From Taxillus chinensis (lineage: Eukaryota > Streptophyta > Magnoliopsida > Santalales > Loranthaceae), in the NCBI GenBank assembly GCA_023512835.1, contig JAKCVP010000380.1, positions 434,001 through 498,000 on the forward strand: a stretch of 64,000 nt of DNA, read 5' to 3'. The first letter of the stretch is position 1. The number at the start of each line of letters is the position of its first letter. This document shows, piece by piece, positions 22,810 through 34,531 of the stretch. Made by a program: the position numbers and the translations under genes. The notes below the pieces were generated by a model. It did not search any database. It worked only from the letters and a program-made list of their open reading frames with translations, and was not told the origin of the DNA.

Positions 22810-23964
22810 ATGGATAATCACGACTTTTCGCAGGAAGACGATACAACATTCGCACCTTCGCTCCGAGACTCTCATACACTGAGTAACAGTAGTTCGAGGC
22901 CAGGGACGCGATCAAGTTTGCACAGCAGTATCTCGAGTCTCCCGGGATCGCCGTCGCCTTCCATCCGGAGGTCGATGCTCATGAGCAGCCCACTCAGCTC
23001 TCTGCGTGACCTAGGCCTCAAAGCTGTGGGAAAGCAAAGGTTTTCTGGTGAAGGTGCCGCCTCGGGCTACTCGTCTCTGGACGAAGACGGAGATGTCACG
23101 GCGGGAGAGGACGGCTCGCACGCAGACTACTTTGGGCGCGGAGTACGCGCGCGAGTACGGTCGCGTAGCAATACCGAACAAGACATGGCTAGACACCAAG
23201 ATGCGGTGCTGGCCGCAGCTCGTGTGCTAATAGATGTTCTCGATGCCGCTCGAGCGCAAACATCTAGATCGAAGGCCATGTCCAGCGATCAACAGCGCAG
23301 CACCCGCTCTCAGCAAGCGACATCAACGGCAGAGATCAACGACACTCTCATAACACTATTCGCCGAGTCAAAGGAGGAGCGCCAACAGACACGAGCTCGC
23401 GAGATGGAATCAACGATTGCTGATATGTCTGCTATCATTGACGGGGTCAAAGCCCAAACTCTCAGCCTCCCGCCGACAGACGCTTCACCACTCAACGTCA
23501 GGACATGGTTCACTGCTGTGCTAGAAATGAAGTACGATATGGACCCTGCAGAGGCAATGCAGAATGTCCAAAATTGGAAACTATTGAATGGTGCTGCCCT
23601 CAGAGAAGTGGACCAAGCTACCTTTCGTGGCATCATGGGTGATGAAGTTGGCTGGGTCTTGTGGAAGGAGGTCACAGCAGTTCTGCAGCATCGAGATGCA
23701 ACAAAGTCGATTCCTGACCAGCGGAAACGACGACCTTGGCTTGATGCTGGGTTGCTCATCCACTGTCTGCTGGGTGTGAGCCTAATCCTGGCCTGCATCT
23801 CCTTGCATCCAGCCTTACTTTACACATCTGAGCACCTGCTGTCGAGCTCAAACATGCCGCCAGACCCGAAGGATTTGCATGCAACGCGTGTTCAAGCAGG
23901 AATTGCGTCAGGAATGACTGCGTGGCTGTTCATGTTCCTATATTTGGGCTACTATTACAGTTGA
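22810..23964 (+). CDS. Unknown fungal protein with two C-terminal membrane helices
   Basis: This is a single exon of 384 residues. The open frame begins at a GTG at 22801, and the first ATG is at 22810. The first 130 residues are Ser/Arg-rich and look disordered. A helical middle follows (about 130-210, rich in Ala, Glu, Gln and Arg), then a more globular stretch with W-F-x-A-V-L-E-M-K-Y. Two hydrophobic helices end the protein (about 318-335 and 362-381), with the last residues YLGYYYS. This suggests an ER or vacuole membrane protein with a large cytosolic part. I recognise no family. Codon use and length support a real gene. Confidence 0.7.
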   Translation: MDNHDFSQEDDTTFAPSLRDSHTLSNSSSRPGTRSSLHSSISSLPGSPSPSIRRSMLMSSPLSSLRDLGLKAVGKQRFSGEGAASGYSSLDEDGDVTAGEDGSHADYFGRGVRARVRSRSNTEQDMARHQDAVLAAARVLIDVLDAARAQTSRSKAMSSDQQRSTRSQQATSTAEINDTLITLFAESKEERQQTRAREMESTIADMSAIIDGVKAQTLSLPPTDASPLNVRTWFTAVLEMKYDMDPAEAMQNVQNWKLLNGAALREVDQATFRGIMGDEVGWVLWKEVTAVLQHRDATKSIPDQRKRRPWLDAGLLIHCLLGVSLILACISLHPALLYTSEHLLSSSNMPPDPKDLHATRVQAGIASGMTAWLFMFLYLGYYYS

Positions 23965-24594
23965 GAGCGCTCTCAGGTCCTATAAAATGGGTTGCTGACT
24001 TGTAAGAATGAAGTAATTGAAATGATGCTGCTCGAAGTCTGGCTGATGATGTAAAGAGCTTTATGATTTCATATCTCGAAGTCTTGAGGATCAGAATGTC
24101 TGCGTCCTTGCAATGAGTGTTGGCGACACCACCAGAAAGTGAACGCATCGACTGCTCTCGCCACCAGAGCGGGGATAAAGAGGCTCAAGTATTCATGAGT
24201 AAAGAGACAGTGCAAGTGTCCACATATGTAGAAGTGGCGGAAAGGAATGGCATTGTAATACTGTAATAGTGACGCCGCAAAAGCGCTCTCACAACTGCCT
24301 CTTATCCAAATCGGGTTGCCCGCGTGCAGACATGAACCTCATGCCATCTTTCCCCCTCATGCCCTTCAGTCCTGGCGCATTCACCCCACCCTGTCCATCA
24401 CGCCGTATCTCGCGCACACGTTCCGTCGTAACCTGATAGCTGTTGTGATCCGTCGCTACCTGCCACCTACGATTTCGTTGTTTGCACGAGCATAAAAGCC
24501 CCGACGACACCCAGGGCGCGTCGTGTGCCTGTCACCTGCGTCCGCAGAACAAGTCTGCACCGTTCCTTCCTCTCGTCCTGTTACATATCACACG
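23965..24594. other. Intergenic region upstream of TAF12
   Basis: It holds the TAF12 promoter. A minus-strand open frame at 24289-24510 (73 codons) has a Gly/Arg/Met-rich tail but nothing that identifies it as coding. Confidence 0.35.
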
Positions 24595-26486
24595 ATGGAC
24601 CCAAACCAACCAGGCCAAATGGCTAATTCGAGCGCACAAAGCCAGCAGAATCTGACTGCTCCGTACACGCGCCTTCTCCAGCCGAACAACATTCAGCAGC
24701 TGTCCTTCCTCTCTGACACTCAAAAGAAGGAGTACCACATTGGAGTCACAAGTCTTTGGGCAGCTATTCGAGAAAACCCGCAGAGCTCAGAGAAGCATCA
24801 GGACGCTTTGAACAAGCTCAAGCAGTTCACGGGAAGGATGATGACTATGATGAAGCAAGGCCAGGGACAGGCGGCAAATGCTATCCAGCAGAACGCACCG
24901 CGTCCAGTGAGTCAGGGCCAGCCCATGACACAGCAACAGTCGCAGCAAGGCATTCCAGTACCGCAAGCGCAGTCGCAGAGCCAGCCACAGACGCAGCAAG
25001 CACAGTCTATGCAGACCCAGCAGTCGAAACAACAACAACAACCTCAACAGAATATGCAACAACCTCAACGCCAACAGACTGGGCCGACAGCAGAGAATGT
25101 CGATGAGAGGTATCTTAACATTGCGGCAAAGATTAGCATCGGCGCACCTTCAAGCCTTCAAGGAAAAGAGGCTGAAAACTTCATTGCAGAACTTCGACGT
25201 AGATACGCAAAGGCTTTACAGACCAAAGACCTTATGACGGTCCAACTCAAGAGACTAACGCAGATGGAGGCTGAGGCACAAAAGCAGGGCAAGCCGATTG
25301 CAGACATTGCCACCAGGAAACAACAAGCACAAGGTCAATACTCGGCTTCTGTGAAGTTTCTGGAGCAGATCCATATGCAGCAGAAGGAGTACCAAAAGAC
25401 CAACGTGAACAACGCAAACAATGGCAATCCTTCGCAGGTTGCGCAGCAGCCAAATAGACCGCAGCCTGCAGTCTCCCAACCACAGCCGCCTCAGAACGTG
25501 CAGAACAACGTGTCAAGACAGAACCTGACACCTACCACAGCCAGTCCTATGTCCGCAAACCCGCAACAACAGCAAGTGCAGAATATGCAGGCCCAACAGC
25601 AGCCACGACCAAACATGGGCGCCCCGCAAATACAGCAACCGAATTTCAATATCCCGCGTCCCATGCCAAACCAAGCATCAAGTAGCTACACGCACGGCCA
25701 GCATCAAAGCCCTCAAAGTGGGACACCTAATCAGACCGTCGCTCAAGCTGGCGCTGTTCCAGCTTTCAATCACCAAAGCGCTCTTCAAGCGGCCCGCACC
25801 CAGCACCAACCCCAAGGTCAGCAGCCACAGAGCGCACAAGGCAACTCGACCTCCACCTTCCAGTCCCAGTCGCGAGACCTTGAACGTCAGCAGAACAAAC
25901 CCCAATTCAATACCACCGCTATGAAGAACTGGCATCCGCAGCCTCCTACGCCAGTTCAAATGCCTCCTTCTCGTCCAACATTAGGCGGAAGTGGAAACGG
26001 TGTTTCGGGTATGATCAGTCAGCCCGCAATTCAGCAAAAGCCCGAATACAACCTACACGGCTCCGGCGACAGGGTTCTGGATAAGAAAAAGCTCGACGAA
26101 CTCGTTCGTCAAGTCGCAGGGGCTGGAGACGGGGCCGATGTGCAAGGTTTGCAGCCGGATGTCGAGGAGGTATGTGCCCAACTTTGATCTTACTATACGC
26201 TTTCCATCTCAGCTAACATGTGTCGCAGTCTGTTCTCCAATGCGCGGACGAGTTTATTGACAATGTCGTCACTCAAGCGTGCAGACTCGCCAAAGCGCGG
26301 GGCGCGACGACCCTCGAAGTGCGCGATATCCAGATCATCCTTGAGCGCTACTACAACATACGTATACCAGGGTTCGCACTGGATGAGAACCGTGTTGTGC
26401 GCAAGGTAGCACCGGCTGCTCCGTTTCTGCAGAAGATGAATGCTGTCCAAGCTGCCAAAGTTATGGGTGGAAAGACCGACGTCTGA
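24595..26486 (+). CDS. TAF12: TFIID/SAGA subunit TAF12 with glutamine-rich N-terminus, two exons
   Basis: Exons 24595-26169 and 26229-26486 give 610 residues. The long N-terminal region is Gln/Pro/Asn-rich with runs such as KQQQQPQQ, as expected of an activation-type disordered segment. Near the C-terminus, [13 protein letters not shown] begins the histone fold, which continues across the 59-nt intron as [18 protein letters not shown] and [23 protein letters not shown]12 pairs with TAF4 in TFIID and with Ada1 in SAGA. The ATG at 24595 is the first in frame after a GTG at 24523. Without the second exon the histone fold would be cut after its first helix. Confidence 0.92.
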
Positions 26487-28336
26487 TCAAACCTTATGCT
26501 CGTGTCTACGTCTGAGTCCGCAAAGGAGCACCTATTCTGTCATCTTCCCTTGAGTCTGGGCCATGTAAGGCGACAATGCAATGTCCCAGCTACAGATCGA
26601 CACATGGATAACGACTTCCGTTAACCCGCTCCTTTATTGCGAACCTACATTCAGTAAGCTCACAGAAAAAGCATTCTGTTAACAAGAGCGACGTCTTGTG
26701 CTCTATCCCGACTCAAGATTCTCCCTTGGTACCTCAATGTTACCACTCTGGCACATTCTGTTGCATTTCAAGATTCTTTGATGCGCTAAACTGAGAGCAT
26801 ATCATCCGCAGGCTTATCAGCATCACGTAAGTGCTCAAGGCTTAGCTTTGCGCACGCTTCCTAGCGCCGAGATGTATCTGCAAGACCCTCCGCGATAATA
26901 ACCTCGCCAACAGTCTTCTTGAGCAAGGGCACTTCCGGCCAGATCAAGTGCGGATGGGGAAGTACAGGTATGAGGATCGAAGAATAGTCCGGCTGCTGAC
27001 CAGAATGAAGGTTGAGGTCATACTAGCGACCAGTCGCAATCAATGGAATCAGTGACTGATCCGCACTTTCTTGTGCTCGTTCTTGTTCTTATGTTGCTCT
27101 TGCCCTGTTTATGAATTCTCTTATTGTGGCTATCGTCGCGGGATTGGAATAAGTCTTGACACATGAGCGACGGCTGATGTTTTTTATGGCAAGAACTGAG
27201 ACCTGCAGTTGTTGCCTTGAGGTATGTTTATAGCGTCTTGGGCTACCGTGGTCAGATGCAAGATATCTAGGTATAGTATATCCGAGAACCTAAGATAGCA
27301 GAGATGTGTGTGTAACCATGGTGAAGGTGTACATTTCTCGCGTAGCGCAGAGCCAATTTCACAAATTTGTAGCAGAGGTGAGTGCAAGTGTGCGGGAGAA
27401 TCAATCAGTTTTCAAAGGTCGCTAACTGACGAAGACGAACCACCTGCATCTTTTGAGTCTGGCGGAAAAAAAGGGGGCGGAGGTAAGTAGTGACTGGATC
27501 GAATGCGTTTCAATTCCACTGAGGCATGGTGGTTAGGTATGTTACCTACCTACCTATGTAGGTAGGTAGGCAGACAAAGGGAAAAGAAACTATAATCAGG
27601 GTCTCCTTGACTACCTAGGTATATACCTACCGTTAGTAAAGAAAATCACAATCGCATGCTACATATAAAAATGTGGGACGCCCAACCTACAAGGGAAGTT
27701 CAAGTATGCGATGGCACACGAGCAGAGGTGGTCTCGAAAGTATTGAAACAAAGTCTCGTCTGCCCTTGCTTCTGCTCTTCTCTCTGTGTGCGTGTGCGTG
27801 TGTGTGTGAAGTGTGCTTTAACACAGCACCCGAACTTCCGTAAATGAGCGGTTCACCACTTCTCAGGAACGGGACACTTGTTTGAAGGAACTACTTTCAA
27901 AAGCCATGAACCATGCAGAACAACGGGATTGAACCTCGGTTTCTCTAGAATGCTGGAATTGGTTTTGCAAAGTTTAGAGTCCTTGATGGCTGTCCCTTTT
28001 GCGCGGACGCAAGTGGTGACCGGGCTCATGGCTCGTTGTGGCTGGGCGCCCACGTCTTGCGTTGTGTGTGGGATTGTATTTATGCCCTAGTTGGACTTGG
28101 ATCAGGTAACAATGTTTCCGACAATATGGTTTGCGAGACGTTGCGCAGCCTTTCAAAGGAAGCCGATTCAATGAAGAGTATCTGTCAATGATGGATGTCA
28201 AGCGCAATGCCAAGAGTCGCTGAACGACCACCGTGGTCTGACTTCTGCACCCCTTGACTGAATGCAAAGCTGGGGACTACAGTATTCGAATGCCGTACAC
28301 CAAGCCTTCACCAGAGCCTTTCGTCATCAACCTAAG
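26487..28336. other. Gene-poor region, left part of the island
   Basis: In 1.85 kb I find no coding signal. TACCTA/TAGGTA words are frequent (27230-27640), including a perfect inverted repeat listed separately. A GT-rich run lies at 27785-27815. A short sequence near 27920 resembles a tRNA B box on the minus strand but lacks a pairing T stem. Confidence 0.4.
27545..27570. repeat. Perfect 12-nt inverted repeat (CCTA)3-TG-(TAGG)3
   Basis: Three CCTA units are followed by TG and three TAGG units, so the arms pair perfectly with a two-base spacer. A related palindromic word, TACCTAGGTA, follows at about 27614. The same TAGG unit recurs five times at 44047. Its function is unknown; it may be a simple-sequence product or a hairpin. 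Confidence 0.85.
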
Positions 28337-29197
28337 CTAGCCCCAACCCATGAGCATGCCTACATGAAGATCTGCCCTTCGCCCTGCGGCAAATATCATA
28401 ATGGACACCTTGAAAGCAATGGTTCCTGCGTGCGGATCCACATTAAAAGTGAGAGCATAAGAGGTAAAGGGAACCCGCACAAGATCATCAATGTATAAAA
28501 CCCCTGCAGTCCTGCTGACGTTCCATCTGCCCTGGGTGTATGTGACATGAATCTCCGCAGCAGCATGGTTTACGGCTCCGGCAACATAAGCCATGATGTA
28601 GACATTTCTCTTGTAGAGAGGTACGTCAACGTCGGTAGAGGACCACTCATCATCAAGTGGGAAATTCTTAGACAGGGTTCTGGCTTGATCCGAGTGTGTC
28701 CAGATGCAAACGACTGTCTTCAGTCTGCTATTCTTATCATACGGCTTTACGGGAGTATAGTCATCTTCATATATACTCATACAGTACTCGTCAAACTGGC
28801 AGCTGAAGCGGTATTCTTTGAAGATTTTTTCTTGTCCCGGTGCATCGCACCACATGTACCAGGATCTCGGCGTATAGCAAATCCTCGAGAACTTGAGCGA
28901 GGAGCCATGATAAAAAAGAGGATTGCGTTCTCTGCACATCTTGTCAAACAAGGGAAATCGTCCCCCGGGAAAGATTCCTTTGCTTAGGTTTGTTGGTGCG
29001 GCACTGTCTGATACTGGCAAGATTGCAGTCGTGTTGTTTTCAGTCGAATCTTGAGGCTGGCCAGATGGATTTGTAGACGGTATTGAACCCTCGTCCGCGC
29101 CATTGTCGATGGCACGGCTTAGGACCAAAGACCAGAGCGCAAATGCTGAGAAGACCCGAAACAAGGTGCGAGACTTTGACGCGCATGAAAAGAGCAT
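28337..29197 (-). CDS. Small secreted six-cysteine protein, effector-like
   Basis: This is a single exon of 286 residues. A basic-hydrophobic N-terminus (about 12-27) looks like a signal peptide or anchor. A linker rich in Ser, Asn and Thr with sequons at 54 and 70 follows. After it come six cysteines (88, 107, 117, 133, 139, 164) in a Tyr/Trp-rich block, then a beta-rich tail. No family is recognised. Size, secretion signal, paired cysteines and a gene-poor setting fit candidate effectors or surface proteins of fungi, but that is inference. A single uninterrupted frame this long in otherwise non-coding DNA supports a real gene. Confidence 0.6.
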   Translation of the reverse strand: MLFSCASKSRTLFRVFSAFALWSLVLSRAIDNGADEGSIPSTNPSGQPQDSTENNTTAILPVSDSAAPTNLSKGIFPGGRFPLFDKMCRERNPLFYHGSSLKFSRICYTPRSWYMWCDAPGQEKIFKEYRFSCQFDEYCMSIYEDDYTPVKPYDKNSRLKTVVCIWTHSDQARTLSKNFPLDDEWSSTDVDVPLYKRNVYIMAYVAGAVNHAAAEIHVTYTQGRWNVSRTAGVLYIDDLVRVPFTSYALTFNVDPHAGTIAFKVSIMIFAAGRRADLHVGMLMGWG

Positions 29198-31636
29198 TGC
29201 TTATGATGGGCGAAGCGTCTGGCGCGTTGACTCCTGGAAGTGGTGAAGAAAGGTCACAGACCGGGAGACCGGGTTGGAAAGTGCGTTCATCATAGGGACT
29301 TTGAAAGTGACATGACAGAGCAATCCACTCTCGCGAGAGGGTTGACCCCACAATTTCGGTGGGACGTGTTGGAAAAGCCGCTCTCTGGCATGGCCACATG
29401 GATGTCAAATGTCGCTTGATTCATGTACCAGCATCCGTGAGGATTTCCAGACGAATGTACCGAGGTACGACGAAGGATGAGCATGGATGAAGGAGGGCAA
29501 GGACAAGATACCCCACTTCTTGTCCATCCGGAGTTCTCACCTCATGCGTGGTGCTCGACCTGCCGCGCCTGCCTTTGCCGATTTGCGAGATCTTGCGAGA
29601 CCCCTGCGTTTGTACTCCCGGAAGACCATGTAGGCTCCGAACATGATATCTGAATCTCTCAAGAGTACCCTGGCAATTCGTTGCTAGTGTCAATGCTTTG
29701 CCGCGTTGATGAACGCGGTCCTCATGAATGACTCATTTGTCCTGGAGACGTTGGTCTAAAGCTCTACCGAGCAGGCGGCAGCGACCGACCTCAGGCCTCT
29801 CAGGGCTTCTGCGCCCTGAGTCGCTCTGCTGATTGATGTAGCAAAGCTGCTCTCGAAAAGAAGGTCACGCATGGAGCGAGGATTGAGACGATGTGATGCC
29901 TTCGTTGCATGACCTGTTCCTTTGGTACCAGCCTTAGCTCCAGTACCAGATAGAGCGCCGCATCAAGGTTGTGAAAGTCTATCAAAAATCTTCCCTCTCA
30001 TGATGTATAAAGTGGTGGTGGGGAGAACTGACGAGGATACAAGCCATGTAGTGCGGATACGATGACTCTGGCGGACATGGGTGGCAGCAAAATCTGCGAA
30101 CAGCCTGCGCGCAGTTCGGAAGCATCGTAAGTTACAGGCAGAGTTGCTTTGCGCAAATAATGTCTGTTTGGAGGGACTTCACCCAGACATTTGGTACGAA
30201 GTATCAAGACCACTGCTCAGCACGCACCGTCCAGAGTCTGGGACGTGGAGCACTTCGCCTGTTGGTCTTACGAAACAAGATGATAAGCATTTCGCTCTGC
30301 TCCTGCACAACTTTAGTGCATTTGATCATGCGGGACGATCCGCACTGCCGGTGTCGTTAGACCCGTCCCGCTTTGCAGCAATGGCTTCAACAATTTATGA
30401 CCAGGGTGCTGCGCTGTCAAAACGCAGGGGTCGTGGTTCGGAAAAAGGTAGCTCAGTATCATATCGGTAGAGATTCATGCGAGTCGAGCGGCATCAAGAC
30501 CACCAAACACACAGCTGGCAGTCGTAGGGGGGCTTGCGACGTGATCTCTGGCTCGTAAGCTTACGAGGGTCTGCGTCTCGTGGATCTAGCGTGCCATAAG
30601 ACCCCGTATCTCATCATACGAGCCCACAATGGACATCTAATGCTATCAAGGAGGTATTGTTAGAGTCAATGAAATGACGAAATCTCCCTCATAGAGGTTT
30701 GCGGAAGCTGACTTACTAAGCAATCATCAAGGCTTGTGAACTCCAAAGCTTCTTCTGACCTTTCCTTGTTGTCTGCTAAATCAGCGGGCGGCTGATGATT
30801 GACTCCCCTCTAGCATGTTCCTAATCTTGCAGTCAGTAGCTGTGTTGGAAAGGATCGCTCATGCTCCTTAATAGTCTTGACAGGGCTCTCGAAGCGTTCC
30901 ATGTGCCATGGTTTGTGTCAAAGTATTGTAGATGCAATGGAGTCGCAATCAAATTGCTCAGAGCCGGCATATTCGCGCTTCAAAGAAGGCGAATGTCTCG
31001 TTTGACTTGCGATGCTCAAGCTTCATCACCCGTCGCAGCTAATCCGACCTACGCGACAGTGTCTTCTCACGTGTGTTGAAAGTCGACGTCGCCTCCTAGC
31101 TACATCGACCAGAACACACAAGAAACGACATTGAACGTCTACATCATCGAGAAAGACGATAGCTCGAAGGCTTTCTAAGTTCTGATCATGAATGGAACCA
31201 ATCCATAGCCTTTGCGGCTGTGTAATACTCCCGAGGTCGCTTGACGGATCAAACCGAACACAACACTCGCGGCAAACACGCTCCGCTCCCATTCTGCACG
31301 CAACGGACAATCGAAAACTTTACAGCATCACCACGAGATCATTGAATTGAGGTACAGAACATAACCTTCCATTGTTTGCAAATTTGTAGAGGCGATGCTA
31401 AGTAAGTTTGAGGGAGTACAAGAATTGGGGTCATTACATTCGCCTCAAGCGCTCGTGCACTGTCAGACCATTCCCTTCCATGCGCCGTACCTTTCCAGAC
31501 CGAGCGGAATAGAAGAGAAGAGAAGAAAGAACTTTTCGCTGCGCCTTTTGCGCCGTAACTCCCGCTCAAGCAGGTAGTAGCGTAATGAGAAGTCGTGCAA
31601 TTTGGTAAGAGGCGTATCGTCCTCTTGTGTCGAGAC
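29198..31636. other. 2.4 kb gene-poor region
   Basis: Open frames stay below 130 codons. The longest on the plus strand (30081-30470) starts at GTG and lacks protein-like pattern. The only structure noted is a hairpin at 29799. I see no transposon ends. Confidence 0.4.
29799..29820. repeat. 8-bp perfect hairpin
   Basis: CTCAGGGC and GCCCTGAG flank the six-base loop TTCTGC. The stem is perfect and GC-rich. It could act in a transcript, but no transcript is known to cross it. Confidence 0.7.
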
Positions 31637-31994
31637 TCAGCGATAGATCGGCTGGTCGAAGTAGCGGCCTTGGGCCCATAGATCGCAGAGGGTGGGGTCT
31701 CCGTGGATGACCACCGTGCGACGTTCATCGCCCCTCTTGCCCATGACTGAAAGCTTGACCGGAGTTCCGGCCAAGGCTTCGCGTTGGCTGACGCAGTAGG
31801 CAATTAGTGCCCCTGCGCCGCGGTCAGAAACTGACCAATACCATATTGAGGTATTGGTCTCTTGGTGGATCTGAGAATGTTAGGTACTTGAAGCGAGGAT
31901 AAGATTTTGGACTCTGCCTTACATGCTTGACTGGGGCGTGAGGCCCAGCAAGCCCACCAGCCCAGAGCTCCGCAGGAGTGAATGTGCGGGTCAT
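31637..31994 (-). CDS. Small two-exon gene of unknown function (101 residues)
   Basis: Exons 31994-31923 (24 codons) and 31870-31637 flank a 52-nt intron (GTAAGG...TCAG) and join in phase 0. I built the model by hand, because the longest single frame across the second exon is in a different, less protein-like phase. The product begins MTRTFTPAELW and contains WYWSVSDRGAGALIAYC, VKLSVMG and VVIHGDPTLCDLWAQG. It looks like one compact soluble alpha/beta domain. The ATG has a strong context (CCAAAAATGAC), and a pyrimidine-rich tract (on its own strand) lies upstream at about 32015-32045. I do not recognise the family. It sits alone in the island. Confidence 0.55.
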
Positions 31995-34531
31995 TTTTGG
32001 GGGTGGTGGTGGGTTTTGGATGTGGAGGAGGAAGAGGAAGAAGTGGGAAAGTGGGAGAAGTTTGCTTTGAAGAATATAAGGGCTTGGCTTTCACGATTGA
32101 GGATGGTCTCAGTTGTCTGGGCAGCGAAAAGATCCAGCCCGATGTGATATGTCAGTGGAGTGAGAGGCGTCTCTTCTCACCACGATGAATATGGTGAACT
32201 TAGTGCCTCCGTCGGTTTCACGATTCGATCTGTCAGAATTCACAACAACATTGAACGCGACTCAGCCCGATTCGATTCATGGATCTTTTGACTTGCTTGG
32301 CGTATTGTCGTGTATCTCAGTCTGAAGCTTTCCCTCTCACTGAGTCTCATCTCTTCCCAGAAATCTGACCTTCTCTTCTCCATGAAGTGAACTGTCCATG
32401 AGCTTTCAACCACTCCATTGACTAATTTACTGTACTAAGGCTCACAGGTCGCATTTTCAACAGTCTCCGTCTACTCAATTAATTGAATTCTTGAAACAGA
32501 CATCGTCTCAGCCTTCAGTGCTTCACTGAACTTGTGTGGGTAACGCAACTTGCAATTGACTGACCGATTCTTAATAGAGAGAATTTGCGAAACTCGCCAT
32601 CTACATCGCACAACTGCGTAATTCCGCAGTCTATTCTCGGGTTTTGGAACAGAAGCATCTTCAATAACCTCACTCTCTTTGAAATTGTAGGTGGGTGGCC
32701 CAAGAGGCTCAAAGATCAGCCAGTGACTTCAAGAGTTGCCCAAAGGTAGGTCTCTTGAAACTGACTTACGGTTTCGTCTAGTATTTCATTCACGTCGGCC
32801 AGAAGACTGGCTCATGATATCTGCTGTCCTTTTCAATGCCTTATGGGTAAGCCGCATTGACAATGGGTTCTGGCAGCGCGTTCGTGCCACACTAACATCC
32901 AGTAGCTGAATAACCTAGAAGAACGCAACAGATGCCATCTGTCCATTTTATTATCGCCTGAATGATTCGACTATACTCACACTACAAGGATCACTTGCCT
33001 TTTCAGCTGTGCTTTCGAGCGTGCAGACCCAGGAAGGGTCGCTCCCTCCTTGAGTGGCCAGTATACCTCTGGCCTCCTACATTGACCGAGTAACTTACTG
33101 ACTGCTTTTTCGTACAGAGAATCACCCATTTGTATCAGTACTCCAGCAGACATTCTCAAGTTCGAGACAAGTCCCTTTTCGTCCAAGAATCCCTATCTAT
33201 GTCTTCATCGTTAGTCGAAGTCATCTTGGTAATTCTTCGCCATTTCACATGGACGGAGAGGATACTAGCTGCTGGCCCAGTCTATGCATAGGCAGTCTTC
33301 AATTACTCCAAGGTAAATCCTGTCCTTGTCTCAGACCGATTCAATTCCTACTGCCTGGTGCAATATCGCGTCTGTTGTTGGCACCAGTGATGGACGAGAG
33401 ACATCTGCCCCTAACACACAAAATCTATTCCCTTGTGCAGATTTGATGATGTTGTTCTCTCAGATTGCTGACAATACGCCGCAGACTCAGATATAGACAA
33501 AAGATGTAACAAGCGACCAAAGACACTGACAGGACCGTCAGCTGAGTTTCCTGCAGCTTGGGTATACGACATGGTAAGATTTGACAAGTTCTAATTCGAG
33601 CCGCAATATCATCTATTGACAAGTCTTAGGTTACAAGCAAAATTCTGCGAATACTCACACCCCTTTACTGTCCTATCTCGGAAGCCTCATACTACAGTGT
33701 ACTATTCACGTACAACGGATGTGCAGCCAATGACTTCGCTTACTTCAACCCACTGGTTGAGGTCCTAGTAGTGTTGCCATGCGTAACGCATCCAAGATCA
33801 AAGTCAACATTCCAAGCAAGTCTTGGTAATGTGCTCAGCAATTAAGGCTTCGCCGGCCACTCCACTGGCTTGTCTAAGGCAGCTGAGCAACATTCTTGAA
33901 ATCACACGGAACCCGCCACCAGGCCAGGATTCAGGATGATATGTTGCTGACATTTCTGAGTAGTCGATCACAGGTGCACTGCGACTCCAATCAATACCAC
34001 ATTTGCACAGGCAGCAAAAATGATGAGAAGACTGTTGCTTCGTCCTCAATGTGCGATCAAGGCGCGAACCGTGTGCAAGTCTAATGGAGATCCTTCAGCT
34101 TCAATCGAATTAACATATACTAACCGTATCTTCTCAAAGTATCCTAGCACGACTCGCCCGTAGGAAAAGCTTGAATTTTTGACGACCTTTGCGAATGATC
34201 GCCTGCTACGTTCAATATGCACACTGACACACTTATCCTGTCAAAAAGATAGTTCTTCGAAAGTCGACCAGAATTGTGTCATATTCGCGATCCGCACAAC
34301 ACAAATCAGAGGAATCAAGTCTCGGTTCCTTGATAGTTCTCAATCAGCGTGTTCCAATAATACACATAATGACACCCAGGCAGGATGAAGCAGAGGCGCA
34401 ATGTCAGAGGAACGTCGCAATGTTGACGAGATTCCCGACGTGCCATAGACAACGGCAATACGCCTCGCAGCGATGCAGCCCGTAGCTTCGGGGGACCTAC
34501 ACAACGACTCTTGACGCTCTCGATCGGAGGA
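31995..34531. other. 2.5 kb gene-poor region, AT-richer
   Basis: Its composition looks lower in GC than the flanking genes by eye. Several minus-strand open stretches (for example 32977-33186 and 33425-33622) are followed by GTGAGT- or GTAAGT-like words. I could not join them into a credible gene. It may be a decayed gene, a long non-coding RNA or neutral sequence. Confidence 0.35.

Noticed and set aside
27915..27940. tRNA B-box-like sequence on the minus strand
   Set aside because: The flanking bases do not pair into a T stem and no A box or acceptor stem is visible at the right distance.
30081..30470. 129-codon plus-strand open frame in the gene-poor island
   Set aside because: It begins at GTG, has no protein-like pattern and no partner exons.
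32977..33622. Minus-strand open stretches with donor-like words
   Set aside because: I tried to join them as exons, but phases and acceptors did not give a continuous protein, so I left them as unexplained.
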